Assembly: GCA_902779505.1 (NCBI GenBank)
Contig: CACZBZ010000001.1
Location: 184,193 to 248,192 of the forward strand
DNA from: an uncultured Lachnospiraceae bacterium
GTDB taxonomy: Bacteria > Bacillota > Clostridia > Lachnospirales > Lachnospiraceae
DNA: 64,000 nt
Direction of reading: 5' to 3'
Position 1 is the stretch's first letter; each line of letters starts with the position of its first letter. Below, one piece after another: positions 28,060 through 36,943 of the stretch. A program made the position numbers and the translations under genes. The notes under the pieces are model-generated. The model did not search any database. It had not been told where the DNA came from and saw nothing but the letters and a program-made list of their open reading frames with translations.

Positions 28060-28865
28060 TCAAATAATTTTGTATAAGCCTCTTCAACAATATGATTCTT
28101 GAGATTCTCCTCAAGATCGGGATAAGCAGAATCAATAACTTCGCCGATAAGATCGCTTCTTTTGAAATAATTGCCCTCTTCTGCGCCTTCTTCGTCTCCG
28201 CTGCAATAATAATCTTTGCCCTTGGATAAAACAAGTTCAAAAACCTTATCTTTAAGATTGTTCTCTAAAACGGATTCCTTAAGAAGATTCTTATAAACAC
28301 TGAAAGAATTGATTCCAAGGAATGTGAATACGGCAAACATTACTCCCATAACCACATTTATGAGAATCTTGGAAGAACCCGCAAGATTAATGGGAATTAC
28401 GCCTATATCCACAAGAACTATGGCAATAATTCCGAGAATACCCACCACCGTAAGCACATAAGCTCCGGATTTGTATTCTTCGGCTCTTTTTTCAGGTTCA
28501 ACGTAGATCTTGGGCATTTCTCTCTGGGGAAGCTCTTCCTCAAAATCTTCTTCGGGAATACCCTCTTCTGCGTTCTGCTTCTTTAAAAGCTGAGCCAGAT
28601 ATATTTTGATAAGACTCATACATGAATCTTTATCATCTTCCGGAACAGACAATATCCATTGAGAACTCTCTTCATCGTAGCTTACGTCTGTAGGAAAATC
28701 AGCATTTGCTTTGATAAAAGAGTTCATATCCGCAAGCACATCTTCTTCACCGAAATATATGGGAATCAGAAGCGAATCAAGGCTGTCCACAAGGGTTGCT
28801 CCGCAATCGGAACAGACTGTATAGCCTTCTTTATATTCATTTTTACATACAGGACACCAGGGCAT
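28056..28865 (-). CDS. Zinc-ribbon membrane protein of unknown function
   Basis: This 269-residue protein begins with a zinc ribbon (CPVCKNEYKEGYTVCSDCG, residues 4-22). A DUF2007-like region of about 65 residues follows (PIYFGEEDVLADMNSFIKA), then an acidic linker. Two membrane segments lie near residues 137-158 and 167-190, and the C-terminus is cytoplasmic and charged. AGGAG precedes the ATG. I do not recognise a specific function. The domain combination suggests a cytoplasmic sensor or adaptor tethered to the membrane. It is coupled to rlmH by a 4-base overlap. Confidence 0.75.
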   Translation of the reverse strand: MPWCPVCKNEYKEGYTVCSDCGATLVDSLDSLLIPIYFGEEDVLADMNSFIKANADFPTDVSYDEESSQWILSVPEDDKDSCMSLIKIYLAQLLKKQNAEEGIPEEDFEEELPQREMPKIYVEPEKRAEEYKSGAYVLTVVGILGIIAIVLVDIGVIPINLAGSSKILINVVMGVMFAVFTFLGINSFSVYKNLLKESVLENNLKDKVFELVLSKGKDYYCSGDEEGAEEGNYFKRSDLIGEVIDSAYPDLEENLKNHIVEEAYTKLFE

Positions 28866-28882
28866 TATTGTACTCCTATGTT

Positions 28883-30268
28883 TTACTTAGACTGAAGATA
28901 TTCGTCGATACCTTTGGCACCTGCTTTTCCTGCACCCATTGCAAGAATAACGGTTGCGGCACCTGTAACGGCATCACCACCGGCATATACACCGTCTTTT
29001 GATGTCTTACCGGTATCTTCACTGGCAATGATACATTTTCTGTTATTAATCTCAAGGCCCTTTGTTGTTGATGAAATAAGGGGATTGGGACTTGTTCCCA
29101 GTGACATTATTACAGTATCTACATCAATCACAAATTCACTTCCGGCTATCTCAACAGGTCTTCTTCTGCCTGACGCATCGGGCTCGCCAAGTTCCATCTT
29201 AATGCACTTTATACCGTTAACCCATCCGTTCTCATCAGTAAGGATCTCAACAGGATTGGTAAGAAGATCAAATATGATTCCTTCCTCTTTAGCATGATGA
29301 ACTTCTTCCACTCTGGCAGGAAGTTCTTCTTCGCTTCTTCTGTATACGATGTGAACTTCGCTTCCAAGTCTGAGTGCTGTTCTTGCTGCATCCATAGCAA
29401 CGTTACCGCCACCGACAACAGCGACCTTTTTACCTACCTTAATAGGTGTTTCACTCGAAGAATCAAACGCCTTCATAAGATTGCTTCTGGTAAGGTACTC
29501 ATTGGCAGAGAATACACCGTTGGCAGTCTCTCCGGGGATACCCATGAATTTGGGAAGTCCTGCACCGGAACCGATAAATACGGCGTCAAAGCCCTCTTCC
29601 TCTATAAGTTCATCAATTGTAATTGACTTTCCGATAATAACGTTAGTCTCGATCTTTACACCGAGAGATTTAACATTTTCAATTTCTTTCTTAACTACCT
29701 TTTCCTTGGGAAGACGGAATTCGGGAATACCGTATACAAGAACACCTCCTGCCTCATGAAGAGCCTCAAAAATAGTTACATCATAGCCCATCTTAGCCAG
29801 ATCTCCGGCACATGTAAGACCTGCAGGACCTGAACCGATAACGGCAACCTTCTTGCCATTCTTCTTATTGCTCTTAGCAGGCTTGATGTTATTCTCTGAT
29901 GCCCAATCGGCAACGAATCTTTCAAGTTTTCCGATACTTAAAGGCTCACCTTTAATACCTCTTATACACTTACCTTCACACTGACTTTCCTGAGGACATA
30001 CACGTCCGCAGACAGCGGGAAGGGCGCTTGATTCGGAGATTACTTCGTATGCTTTTTCGAAATCTCCCTTCTTTACTTCCTGTATAAAACCGGGAATATT
30101 AATAGCAACGGGACAGCCCTTTACACACTGGGCGTTGTTACAGTTAATACAACGTTCAGCTTCAAGCATGGCCTCCTCTTTGTTATATCCCAAACATACT
30201 TCTTCAAAGTTGCACGCACGCTCCTTGGCATCCTGTTCACGTACAGGTACTTTCTTCAAAACATCCAT
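28883..30268 (-). CDS. NfnB/GltD-like NADPH-binding flavoprotein subunit
   Basis: This 461-residue protein resembles the small subunit of glutamate synthase and NfnB. Two cysteine sets for iron-sulfur clusters lie in the first 100 residues (CINCNNAQCVKGCPV and CGRVCPQESQCEGKC). FAD binding is at GSGPAGLTCAGDLA near residue 143 and NADP binding at GGGNVAMDAARTALRLG near 287. The gene immediately upstream encodes an NfnA-like subunit. Together they are best read as the electron-bifurcating NADH-dependent ferredoxin:NADP oxidoreductase rather than a glutamate synthase, since no large GltB subunit is nearby. The bifurcation role is inferred from pairing. Confidence 0.85.
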   Translation of the reverse strand: MDVLKKVPVREQDAKERACNFEEVCLGYNKEEAMLEAERCINCNNAQCVKGCPVAINIPGFIQEVKKGDFEKAYEVISESSALPAVCGRVCPQESQCEGKCIRGIKGEPLSIGKLERFVADWASENNIKPAKSNKKNGKKVAVIGSGPAGLTCAGDLAKMGYDVTIFEALHEAGGVLVYGIPEFRLPKEKVVKKEIENVKSLGVKIETNVIIGKSITIDELIEEEGFDAVFIGSGAGLPKFMGIPGETANGVFSANEYLTRSNLMKAFDSSSETPIKVGKKVAVVGGGNVAMDAARTALRLGSEVHIVYRRSEEELPARVEEVHHAKEEGIIFDLLTNPVEILTDENGWVNGIKCIKMELGEPDASGRRRPVEIAGSEFVIDVDTVIMSLGTSPNPLISSTTKGLEINNRKCIIASEDTGKTSKDGVYAGGDAVTGAATVILAMGAGKAGAKGIDEYLQSK

Positions 30269-30300
30269 TTTATATCAATTCCTTTCAAAATTTACATGAA

Positions 30301-31179
30301 TTAATTGCAATTGCCGCATCCGCCGTGATGTGTATCACCTTCGGAAAGTTTAAGCATAAGACGACCTTCCTCTGTCTTATACATCTGCTGACGCTTCATT
30401 GCGCCATCCCAGTCAACTGCATGTCCGTCAAATTCAGGACCGTCAACGCACGCGAACTTAACTTCACCGCCCACAACGATTCTGCAGGCGCCGCACATAC
30501 CGGTTCCGTCAACCATAATGGGATTCATACTTACTACGGTAGGAATTGCAAGTTCTTTTGTGAGCTTGGCTACGAATTTCATCATGATCATGGGACCGAT
30601 TGCGATACATACATCGTACTTGTTACCTTCGGCAACAAGATCTTCAATAACCTTTGTAACCATACCGCTTCTGCCGTATGAACCGTCATCTGTAGTAATA
30701 TACAGATTGCCTGCAACGGCTTTCATCTCATCTTCAAGAATAAGAAGATCCTTTGTCTTGGAACCGACGATTACATCAGCATCCACGCCGTTTTCATGAA
30801 GCCACTTAACCTGAGGATATACAGGAGCGGTTCCTACACCACCGGCTACAAATAAAATCTTTTTCTTCTTAAGATCATCTATTGATTCATCGCAAAGTTC
30901 GGAAGCTTTACCAAGAGGGCCTACTACATCATGAAAACTGTCACCTGTCTTAAGACCAGACATAAGCTTAGTGCTTCCTCCCACTGTCTGGAAAACAATG
31001 GTAACTGTTCCCGCTTCTCTGTCGTAATCACAGATTGTAAGAGGTATCCTTTCACTGTCTTCAAAAGCCCTTACAATAAGAAACTGACCGGGAAGGCATT
31101 TCTTAGCAACTCTTGGAGCTTCAACAACCATTTCGTAAATATTGGTTGTTAAAAGCTTTGCTTCTTTAATCTTGTACAT
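30301..31179 (-). CDS. NfnA-like FAD/[2Fe-2S] subunit (dihydroorotate dehydrogenase PyrK-like)
   Basis: This 292-residue ferredoxin-reductase-fold protein has an FAD domain (RIPLTICDYDREAGTVTIVFQ), a nucleotide-binding domain (VAGGVGTAPVYPQVKW near residue 115), and a C-terminal [2Fe-2S] site. The site reads GTGMCGACRI ... FACVDGPEFDGH (about 227-255). The last residues, HHGGCGNCN, add two more cysteines. It lies 32 bases upstream of the NfnB-like gene and has its own promoter and an AAAGGAG ribosome site, so the pair is a two-gene operon. PyrK is the main alternative, but no pyrimidine genes are near. Confidence 0.85.
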   Translation of the reverse strand: MYKIKEAKLLTTNIYEMVVEAPRVAKKCLPGQFLIVRAFEDSERIPLTICDYDREAGTVTIVFQTVGGSTKLMSGLKTGDSFHDVVGPLGKASELCDESIDDLKKKKILFVAGGVGTAPVYPQVKWLHENGVDADVIVGSKTKDLLILEDEMKAVAGNLYITTDDGSYGRSGMVTKVIEDLVAEGNKYDVCIAIGPMIMMKFVAKLTKELAIPTVVSMNPIMVDGTGMCGACRIVVGGEVKFACVDGPEFDGHAVDWDGAMKRQQMYKTEEGRLMLKLSEGDTHHGGCGNCN

Positions 31180-31213
31180 AATACAAAAACTCCTTTATAT
31201 AAATATCTTCACA

Positions 31214-31242
31214 ATAATATGCTAATTTTTGAATAAACGCAA
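31214..31242 (-). promoter_or_regulatory. Predicted sigma-A promoter for the NfnAB-like operon
   Basis: Minus-strand TTGCGT (31237-31242) and TATTAT (31214-31219) are 17 bases apart, about 35 bases before the ATG at 31179. Confidence 0.55.
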
Positions 31243-31246
31243 CAGT

Positions 31247-32665
31247 TTATTGCATAAGTCGAATAGAATATACACCATTTATACCCTTATTAACCATGTA
31301 GACATTTCCTGTCATAATGTCCACTCCAAAGATATTGCTGGTCATATCTCTCGAGGTTGTGGCTGTTGCATAATATTCATTGTAACAATACAGGGATATG
31401 CCGTTGACCATTCTCACTTCACCGAATAAATAGATATATTTACCCGGGAAATTAGCCAATGTACCCGAAGTATCCACAAGATAACCAATCTGAACAAGCC
31501 TGTTTACAAGGATATTCAGGCCGTCTTCCTTGGAAAACATACTCTCTATAGTCAGATTGTAATCGCACTGAACTATTTCGCTGGCTATACCTTTACTGTT
31601 GATTGCAACAAACTTATATGTGGAAGCACCCTCCGGAATGGATATGGGTTCTCCGTATATATGACTTAACGAATTGGGATCCGTGCCGTCAAAAGTATAA
31701 TAGACATTACAGTCATCCGGAACGATTACTTTAATCAACTGAGGTTTGTCATAATCCCCGGATTCAAGAGATACAATAGGTTCTGTCGGTGCTTCGGCAA
31801 GAACATTGTAAGTATTCTTTACGATGTTACTCTCCGCACCGTATTCATTGACAAAAAGAGCCTGAATTACATGTTCTCCCTTTTTTAATATAATAGGTGC
31901 GTTATATTCCGGACTGTCCTTGCTGGGAATGGTTCCGTCAACAGTATAATGAACCTTGCCATGTCCCGTATCGGATATAGTCAGAATAACAGCTTCGTCA
32001 TAATCTCCGCCCTCTGTTCCGAATATGGGATCCGGAGCCGTATATTCCAAAAATGATTCCTTGATGTTATCAGTCGCGTAAATAGCAAGGAATTCGGCAA
32101 TATCATCATATCTCTTGCTGCTTTCGTAAATGGAGATAATCTGAGCATAAGCAAGCGTACTGTCCGGATCGTTAAGCACAAGTGACTTATATACCTCTAT
32201 CGCCTGATCGGGATTCTCCATATCAAGGTAGCAATCCGCAAGTTTCATGCTGTAGTCGGAATTCTCGGGATCCAGACTGACAGCCTTTTTATAGTAATTA
32301 AGGGCATTCTTGGTATTACCTGCAGCATAAGCTTTATCGCCGAGTTTAACCTGATGTGGCGCCGAATTATCGTTATATATCATAATTCCAAGGCAACATA
32401 CAAGCACAAAGAAGAATCCGGCAATAGCGAATATTACAGGCTTAGGAATGCTTTTTGCGGCCTCATTTTCAACTATTTCATCCAGAGGACTCTCATCACT
32501 TTCCTTATCATCCACTTCCATTGCAACAGAATAAAGTGTATCCTCAATATTTTGCTCAATCTCAGGTTCAAAATCAGGAACTATTCTGATCTCTTCACCG
32601 CATTTTGGGCAGTACATCAATCCATCTTCAATTTCGTTTCCACATTTAGGACATAACATATACAT
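31247..32665 (-). CDS. Zinc-ribbon, TPR and chitobiase-like-domain membrane protein
   Basis: The start at 32665 (or an ATG two codons later) is chosen because GGGGA lies directly before it and the zinc ribbon then begins the protein. An upstream in-frame start at 32710 would run into fhs. The product (472 residues) has a zinc ribbon (CPKCGNEIEDGLMYCPKCG), an acidic linker, and one membrane segment (about residues 80-100). A TPR block follows (GNTKNALNYYKKAVSLDPEN and the next repeat). Two chitobiase/hexosaminidase C-terminal-type domains, marked by HYTVDGTIPSKDSPEY and YYTFDGTDPNSLSHIY, come next. The C-terminal 110 residues are unassigned. The extracellular part probably binds wall or glycan material. 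Function unknown. Confidence 0.78.
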   Translation of the reverse strand: MYMLCPKCGNEIEDGLMYCPKCGEEIRIVPDFEPEIEQNIEDTLYSVAMEVDDKESDESPLDEIVENEAAKSIPKPVIFAIAGFFFVLVCCLGIMIYNDNSAPHQVKLGDKAYAAGNTKNALNYYKKAVSLDPENSDYSMKLADCYLDMENPDQAIEVYKSLVLNDPDSTLAYAQIISIYESSKRYDDIAEFLAIYATDNIKESFLEYTAPDPIFGTEGGDYDEAVILTISDTGHGKVHYTVDGTIPSKDSPEYNAPIILKKGEHVIQALFVNEYGAESNIVKNTYNVLAEAPTEPIVSLESGDYDKPQLIKVIVPDDCNVYYTFDGTDPNSLSHIYGEPISIPEGASTYKFVAINSKGIASEIVQCDYNLTIESMFSKEDGLNILVNRLVQIGYLVDTSGTLANFPGKYIYLFGEVRMVNGISLYCYNEYYATATTSRDMTSNIFGVDIMTGNVYMVNKGINGVYSIRLMQ

Positions 32666-32681
32666 TCCCCGTACAGTTTGA

Positions 32682-34335
32682 TCAGAATAAGCCTGTAATT
32701 CTGCCTTCATCGTTAAGGTCGATGTTAAAAGCGGCCGGCCTTTTAGGAAGTCCCGGCATGGTCATTATATTACCTGTTAAAACGACCACAAAACCGGCAC
32801 CGGCAGAAACATAGAGGTCTCTTACCGTAACGGTAAAGCCTTCCGGACGTCCGAGTTTGTCGGGATCGTCGGATAAAGAATACTGTGTTTTTGCAATACA
32901 TACAGGAAGGGAATCAAAACCAAGTTCCTTAAGCTTCTTTAATTCCTTGGAAGCCTGGGATGAGAATACGATTCCATCTGCTCCGTATATCTTCTTTGCA
33001 ACAGTTTCAATCTTCTCTTCAAGAGGCAGTTCGTCCTTGTATATAGGGCTGAAATTGCTCTCCTTATTCTCAAGAACTTCTATAACCTTCTTGGCAAGAG
33101 GAACTCCGCCTTCTCCGCCGAATTCCCAAACCTTTGAAAGTTCAAAATCGGCGCCCTTACTGTGACAGAATTCTTTTACAAAATTGACCTCTTCGTCGGT
33201 ATCTGTAATGAAGGCATTAAGAGTAACAATAACGGGAACACCGTACTGCTTAAGGTTCTCTATATGCTTCTCAAGATTAACGATACCCTTTTTAAGAGCA
33301 TCCAAATTGGGCTCCGATACTTTATCTTTGGCAACTCCACCGTTATATTTAAGAGCTCTTATTGTGGCAACCAGCACTATGGCATCCGGATGAAGTCCCG
33401 CCACCCTACACTTAATATCAAGGAACTTCTCTGCACCGAGATCCGCACCGAATCCCGCTTCCGTAATACAGTAATCCGCAATCTTAAGTCCGGTCTTTGT
33501 AGCTCTTACGGAGTTACAACCATGGGCGATATTTGCAAAAGGACCGCCGTGAACAAGTGCCGGGGTATGCTCAAGAGTCTGAATGATATTGGGTTTCATG
33601 GCATCTTTAAGTAAAGCAGCCATAGAACCAACAGCCCTTAGATCCTTAGCTGTAACGGGATTACCGTCAAGATCATATGCAACAATTATTTTTCCGAGTC
33701 TTTCTTTAAGATCTTTAAGATCTTCCGCAAGACAAAGAATAGCCATTATCTCGGAAGCAACGGTTATGACAAAATGATCCTCTCTAACGAATCCGTCGGC
33801 TTTACTTCCCATTGAGAGCTCTGTCATTCATATCAAGACATCTCTTCCATATTATCTGTCTTGTATCGATTCTTAATTCATTACCCTGGTGAATATGATT
33901 ATCAAGCATAGCAGCCAAAAGATTGTTGGCTGAAGTTATGGCATGAAAATCTCCGGTAAAATGAAGATTGAGATCCTCCATGGGAACAACCTGGGCCATA
34001 CCGCCACCTGCGGCCCCACCTTTTATACCAAAACAAGGACCGAGACTGGGCTCTCTTAATGCAATAACAGCCTTTTTACCGAGCTTACCAAACGCCTGAC
34101 CGAGACCAACTGTTGTAGTTGTCTTACCTTCTCCTGCAGGTGTAGGGTTAATGGCAGTTACAAGTATAAGCTTGCCGTTCTTATTGTTACTTATCTTGCT
34201 AAGATATTCTTCAGAAAGCTTTGCCTTATATTTGCCGTATAATTCAATATCATCAGGGGATATTCCTATAGTCGCGGCAACTTCTGTAATAGGTTCCAGT
34301 TTGGCTTCCTGTGCAATTTCAATATCAGACTTCAT
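32682..34335 (-). pseudogene. fhs: Formate-tetrahydrofolate ligase, interrupted by a frameshifting deletion
   Basis: The enzyme makes 10-formyl-THF from formate, ATP and THF. The 5' part (34335 down to 33802) encodes 177 residues including the ATP site [19 protein letters not shown], and stops shortly after DMNDRAL. The 3' part continues in another frame from [11 protein letters not shown] to the family's normal end, [18 protein letters not shown]. The family normally has about seven residues (RNIVIGL) between these two blocks. Only four bases (33810-33813) remain there, which fits a deletion of about 17 bases. Both halves are otherwise well conserved, so the lesion is recent or is an assembly artefact. 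A short ATG-initiated second frame starts at 33827, but no ribosome site precedes it. Confidence 0.88.
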
Positions 34336-34338
34336 CTT

Positions 34339-36930
34339 TTACAAATACTCCTCTACAATTTCCTGGAATTCTTCGGGTCCCATCAGGATATTTCTGGGCT
34401 TAGTACCTTGTTCCTCACTGACAACCCCTAATTCACACAACTGATCCATAATCCTTGCGGCTCTGTTAAATCCGATTTTAAACTTTCTCTGAAGGGCACC
34501 AATGGATGCCTTATCGCTGTCAATGATAAAATTACCCGCACTCATCAAGAGTTCATCAAAATCACTTCCACTGTCTCCTCCGGATATCGAAGAGCCTCCG
34601 GCGGAAGACATAGCCTTTAAAGCCTCTTCCATCTCAACCTGATAGGGTTCTCCAAGGTTCTGATCCTTTAAGAAATCAACGATTCTCGATACCTCTCCGT
34701 CAGATATAAAAGCTCCCTGCATTCTGGCGGGCTTTGGATATCCCTGGGGATAAAAGAGCATATCGCCCTTACCAAGGAGTTTTTCGGCACCGTTCATATC
34801 AAGTATGGTTCTGGAATCCACACCGCTTGATACGGCAAATGCAACTCGGCTTGGCATATTGGCTTTAATAAGACCGGTAATAACATCAACCGATGGTCTC
34901 TGTGTGGCAATAATAAGATGAATACCGCATGCTCTGGCCAACTGTGCAATACGACAGATTGATTCTTCAACCTCTTTAGCGGCAACCATCATAAGATCAG
35001 CAAGCTCGTCTACAATTATAACTATCTGAGGAAGTTTTTCTTCCGCAACCTTGTTGTAGCCCTTAAGATCCCTGACATTCTTCTCAGCGAACTTCTGATA
35101 TCTGTCAGTCATCTCCGCTACGCCCCAATGAAGAGCGGCGGCTGCTTTTTTAGGATCCGTCACAACCGGAACCAAAAGATGAGGAATACCGTTATAAACA
35201 CTGAGTTCCACCACCTTAGGATCAATCATAATAAGCTTTACTTCATCAGGAGATGCTTTATAAAGAATACTCATGATGATTGTATTGATACATACGGATT
35301 TACCGGAACCGGTAGCACCCGCAATAAGCATATGGGGCATCTTAGCAATATCGGCAACGACTACATTACCGCTTATATCTTTACCAACGGCAAAAGCAAT
35401 CTTACTGTCGAATTTCTTGAACTCAGCGCTTTCCACCAACTCTCTGAATCCTACACCCGTACTTACTTTATTGGGCACTTCGATACCTACGGCTGATTTG
35501 CCGGGTATGGGTGCTTCTATTCTTACGTCCGTTGCTGCCAGAGCGTACTTAATATCATCCGACAACTGAACTATCTTATTTACTCTCACGCCGGGTTCGG
35601 GCTGAAGTTCATATCTTGTAACACTGGGGCCCTGACTTATATCAGTCACTTTGGCCTTTACGCCGAAGGTCTCAAGGGTGTCCTGAAGAGTCCTTGCGGT
35701 CTCCATCAGTTCTTCTTTTGAGCTTCCGCTGTTGGCTTTATCTATCTTATTAAGCAGATTGGCGGCCGGGAACACATATTTCTTTCTGGGCTTTGATTTT
35801 GAAGCGGTAATGGATGCCTTTATCTCACCCACTTCATGTTCACTGTCATATATATCCGTCTGCTTATCGGCTTTTGCGGTATTGAATCTTATCTCATCCA
35901 TACCGCTGTTATAAGAATCCGCCTCATTCTTAGTATCCTGAGGAGCTTCTTCTTTAATTCCGTGAATCTTAACATCAGCAAGATCGTCAAAGGGCTGGCG
36001 AGAAACAGCATAAGCCTTTTCACTTTTTGCCTCTCCGATGTCCTTTATTGATATTTCATGCATATCATTTCTGTCAAAAGGACTTGTCTTCTTATCGGAA
36101 GAATATCCGTCCATATTGACGCCTGTAGCTTTTCTGTTTCTTCTAAGCTGTTTGCTTGTGGGTGGTTCTTCTACAATCAAAGAATCATCGGCTTCTTTTT
36201 CTTTTTCCTTTTCTCTTGCAAGTTCCCTGATATTGGGAGCTTTTCTGTCTCTTCTGTTTACCTTTTGTTCTTCATAATCATAAGGATCGTCTTCGTATTC
36301 TTCTTCGTCATCATAACGCTTTACAACACGTTCTCTGTACTCTTTAACGTCCTCGTACGCATGCATTCCGCCGTCTTTGATGGCTCTTATAAGCGACTTT
36401 CCGGTTATGATTATCATGGAGATAAGAATCAAAACAATTGATAAAAGGACAGTTCCCGTTGTATCAAGATAATGATGCATAAAATAAGCAAGTGAACCGC
36501 CGATAACACCTCCACCTGCGTGATTACTTACTCCGTTCTCAAAAAAGACTTTTACATCATATTCAACAAGATCGTTAACATTTCCGCCCCACAGCTGAAT
36601 AAGAACACTTACGAAGAGAAATATAACAACCGTACATATAATTCTTATCCTAGCTACAACACTGCCTTGGTTGATAAGACCGAAGGCAATCTGTCCAAAT
36701 AATACCAAAGGAAAAATATAAGCAAGCAAACCAAATAGACCAAACATTCCTTTGCTTATAACATCTCCCACCGGACCGATAGTTCCGAAATTACAGAGAA
36801 ACAAAAGAATGGCTATGGCCAAAAACGCAATTATAAGCAGTTCGTTGGAAACAGTTGTGTCAAATTGTTCCCCTTTTCCGCCTTTTTTCTTGCTGTTATT
36901 CTTTTTCTTCGAATTGCTCTTGCTAGCCAT
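34339..36930 (-). CDS. ftsK: DNA translocase FtsK/SpoIIIE
   Basis: FtsK pumps chromosomal DNA through closing septa. The 863-residue product has a lysine-rich start and four membrane segments in the first 180 residues. A long charged linker (about 200-390) follows, then the motor with Walker A GATGSGKSVCINTI near residue 533 and Walker B IVIIVDELADLMMV near 640. The C-terminal gamma winged helix (FKIGFNRAARIMDQLCELG) reads oriented DNA sites. The length is usual for clostridia. The ATG follows GGGTGAAAT. The fhs pseudogene begins four bases after the stop. Confidence 0.95.
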   Translation of the reverse strand: MASKSNSKKKNNSKKKGGKGEQFDTTVSNELLIIAFLAIAILLFLCNFGTIGPVGDVISKGMFGLFGLLAYIFPLVLFGQIAFGLINQGSVVARIRIICTVVIFLFVSVLIQLWGGNVNDLVEYDVKVFFENGVSNHAGGGVIGGSLAYFMHHYLDTTGTVLLSIVLILISMIIITGKSLIRAIKDGGMHAYEDVKEYRERVVKRYDDEEEYEDDPYDYEEQKVNRRDRKAPNIRELAREKEKEKEADDSLIVEEPPTSKQLRRNRKATGVNMDGYSSDKKTSPFDRNDMHEISIKDIGEAKSEKAYAVSRQPFDDLADVKIHGIKEEAPQDTKNEADSYNSGMDEIRFNTAKADKQTDIYDSEHEVGEIKASITASKSKPRKKYVFPAANLLNKIDKANSGSSKEELMETARTLQDTLETFGVKAKVTDISQGPSVTRYELQPEPGVRVNKIVQLSDDIKYALAATDVRIEAPIPGKSAVGIEVPNKVSTGVGFRELVESAEFKKFDSKIAFAVGKDISGNVVVADIAKMPHMLIAGATGSGKSVCINTIIMSILYKASPDEVKLIMIDPKVVELSVYNGIPHLLVPVVTDPKKAAAALHWGVAEMTDRYQKFAEKNVRDLKGYNKVAEEKLPQIVIIVDELADLMMVAAKEVEESICRIAQLARACGIHLIIATQRPSVDVITGLIKANMPSRVAFAVSSGVDSRTILDMNGAEKLLGKGDMLFYPQGYPKPARMQGAFISDGEVSRIVDFLKDQNLGEPYQVEMEEALKAMSSAGGSSISGGDSGSDFDELLMSAGNFIIDSDKASIGALQRKFKIGFNRAARIMDQLCELGVVSEEQGTKPRNILMGPEEFQEIVEEYL

Positions 36931-36943
36931 ATTTCACCCACAA

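Noticed and set aside
28883-30268. Glutamate synthase small subunit (GltD)
   Set aside because: No large GltB gene is near, and the adjacent gene is an NfnA/PyrK-like subunit, so an Nfn-type complex explains the pair better.
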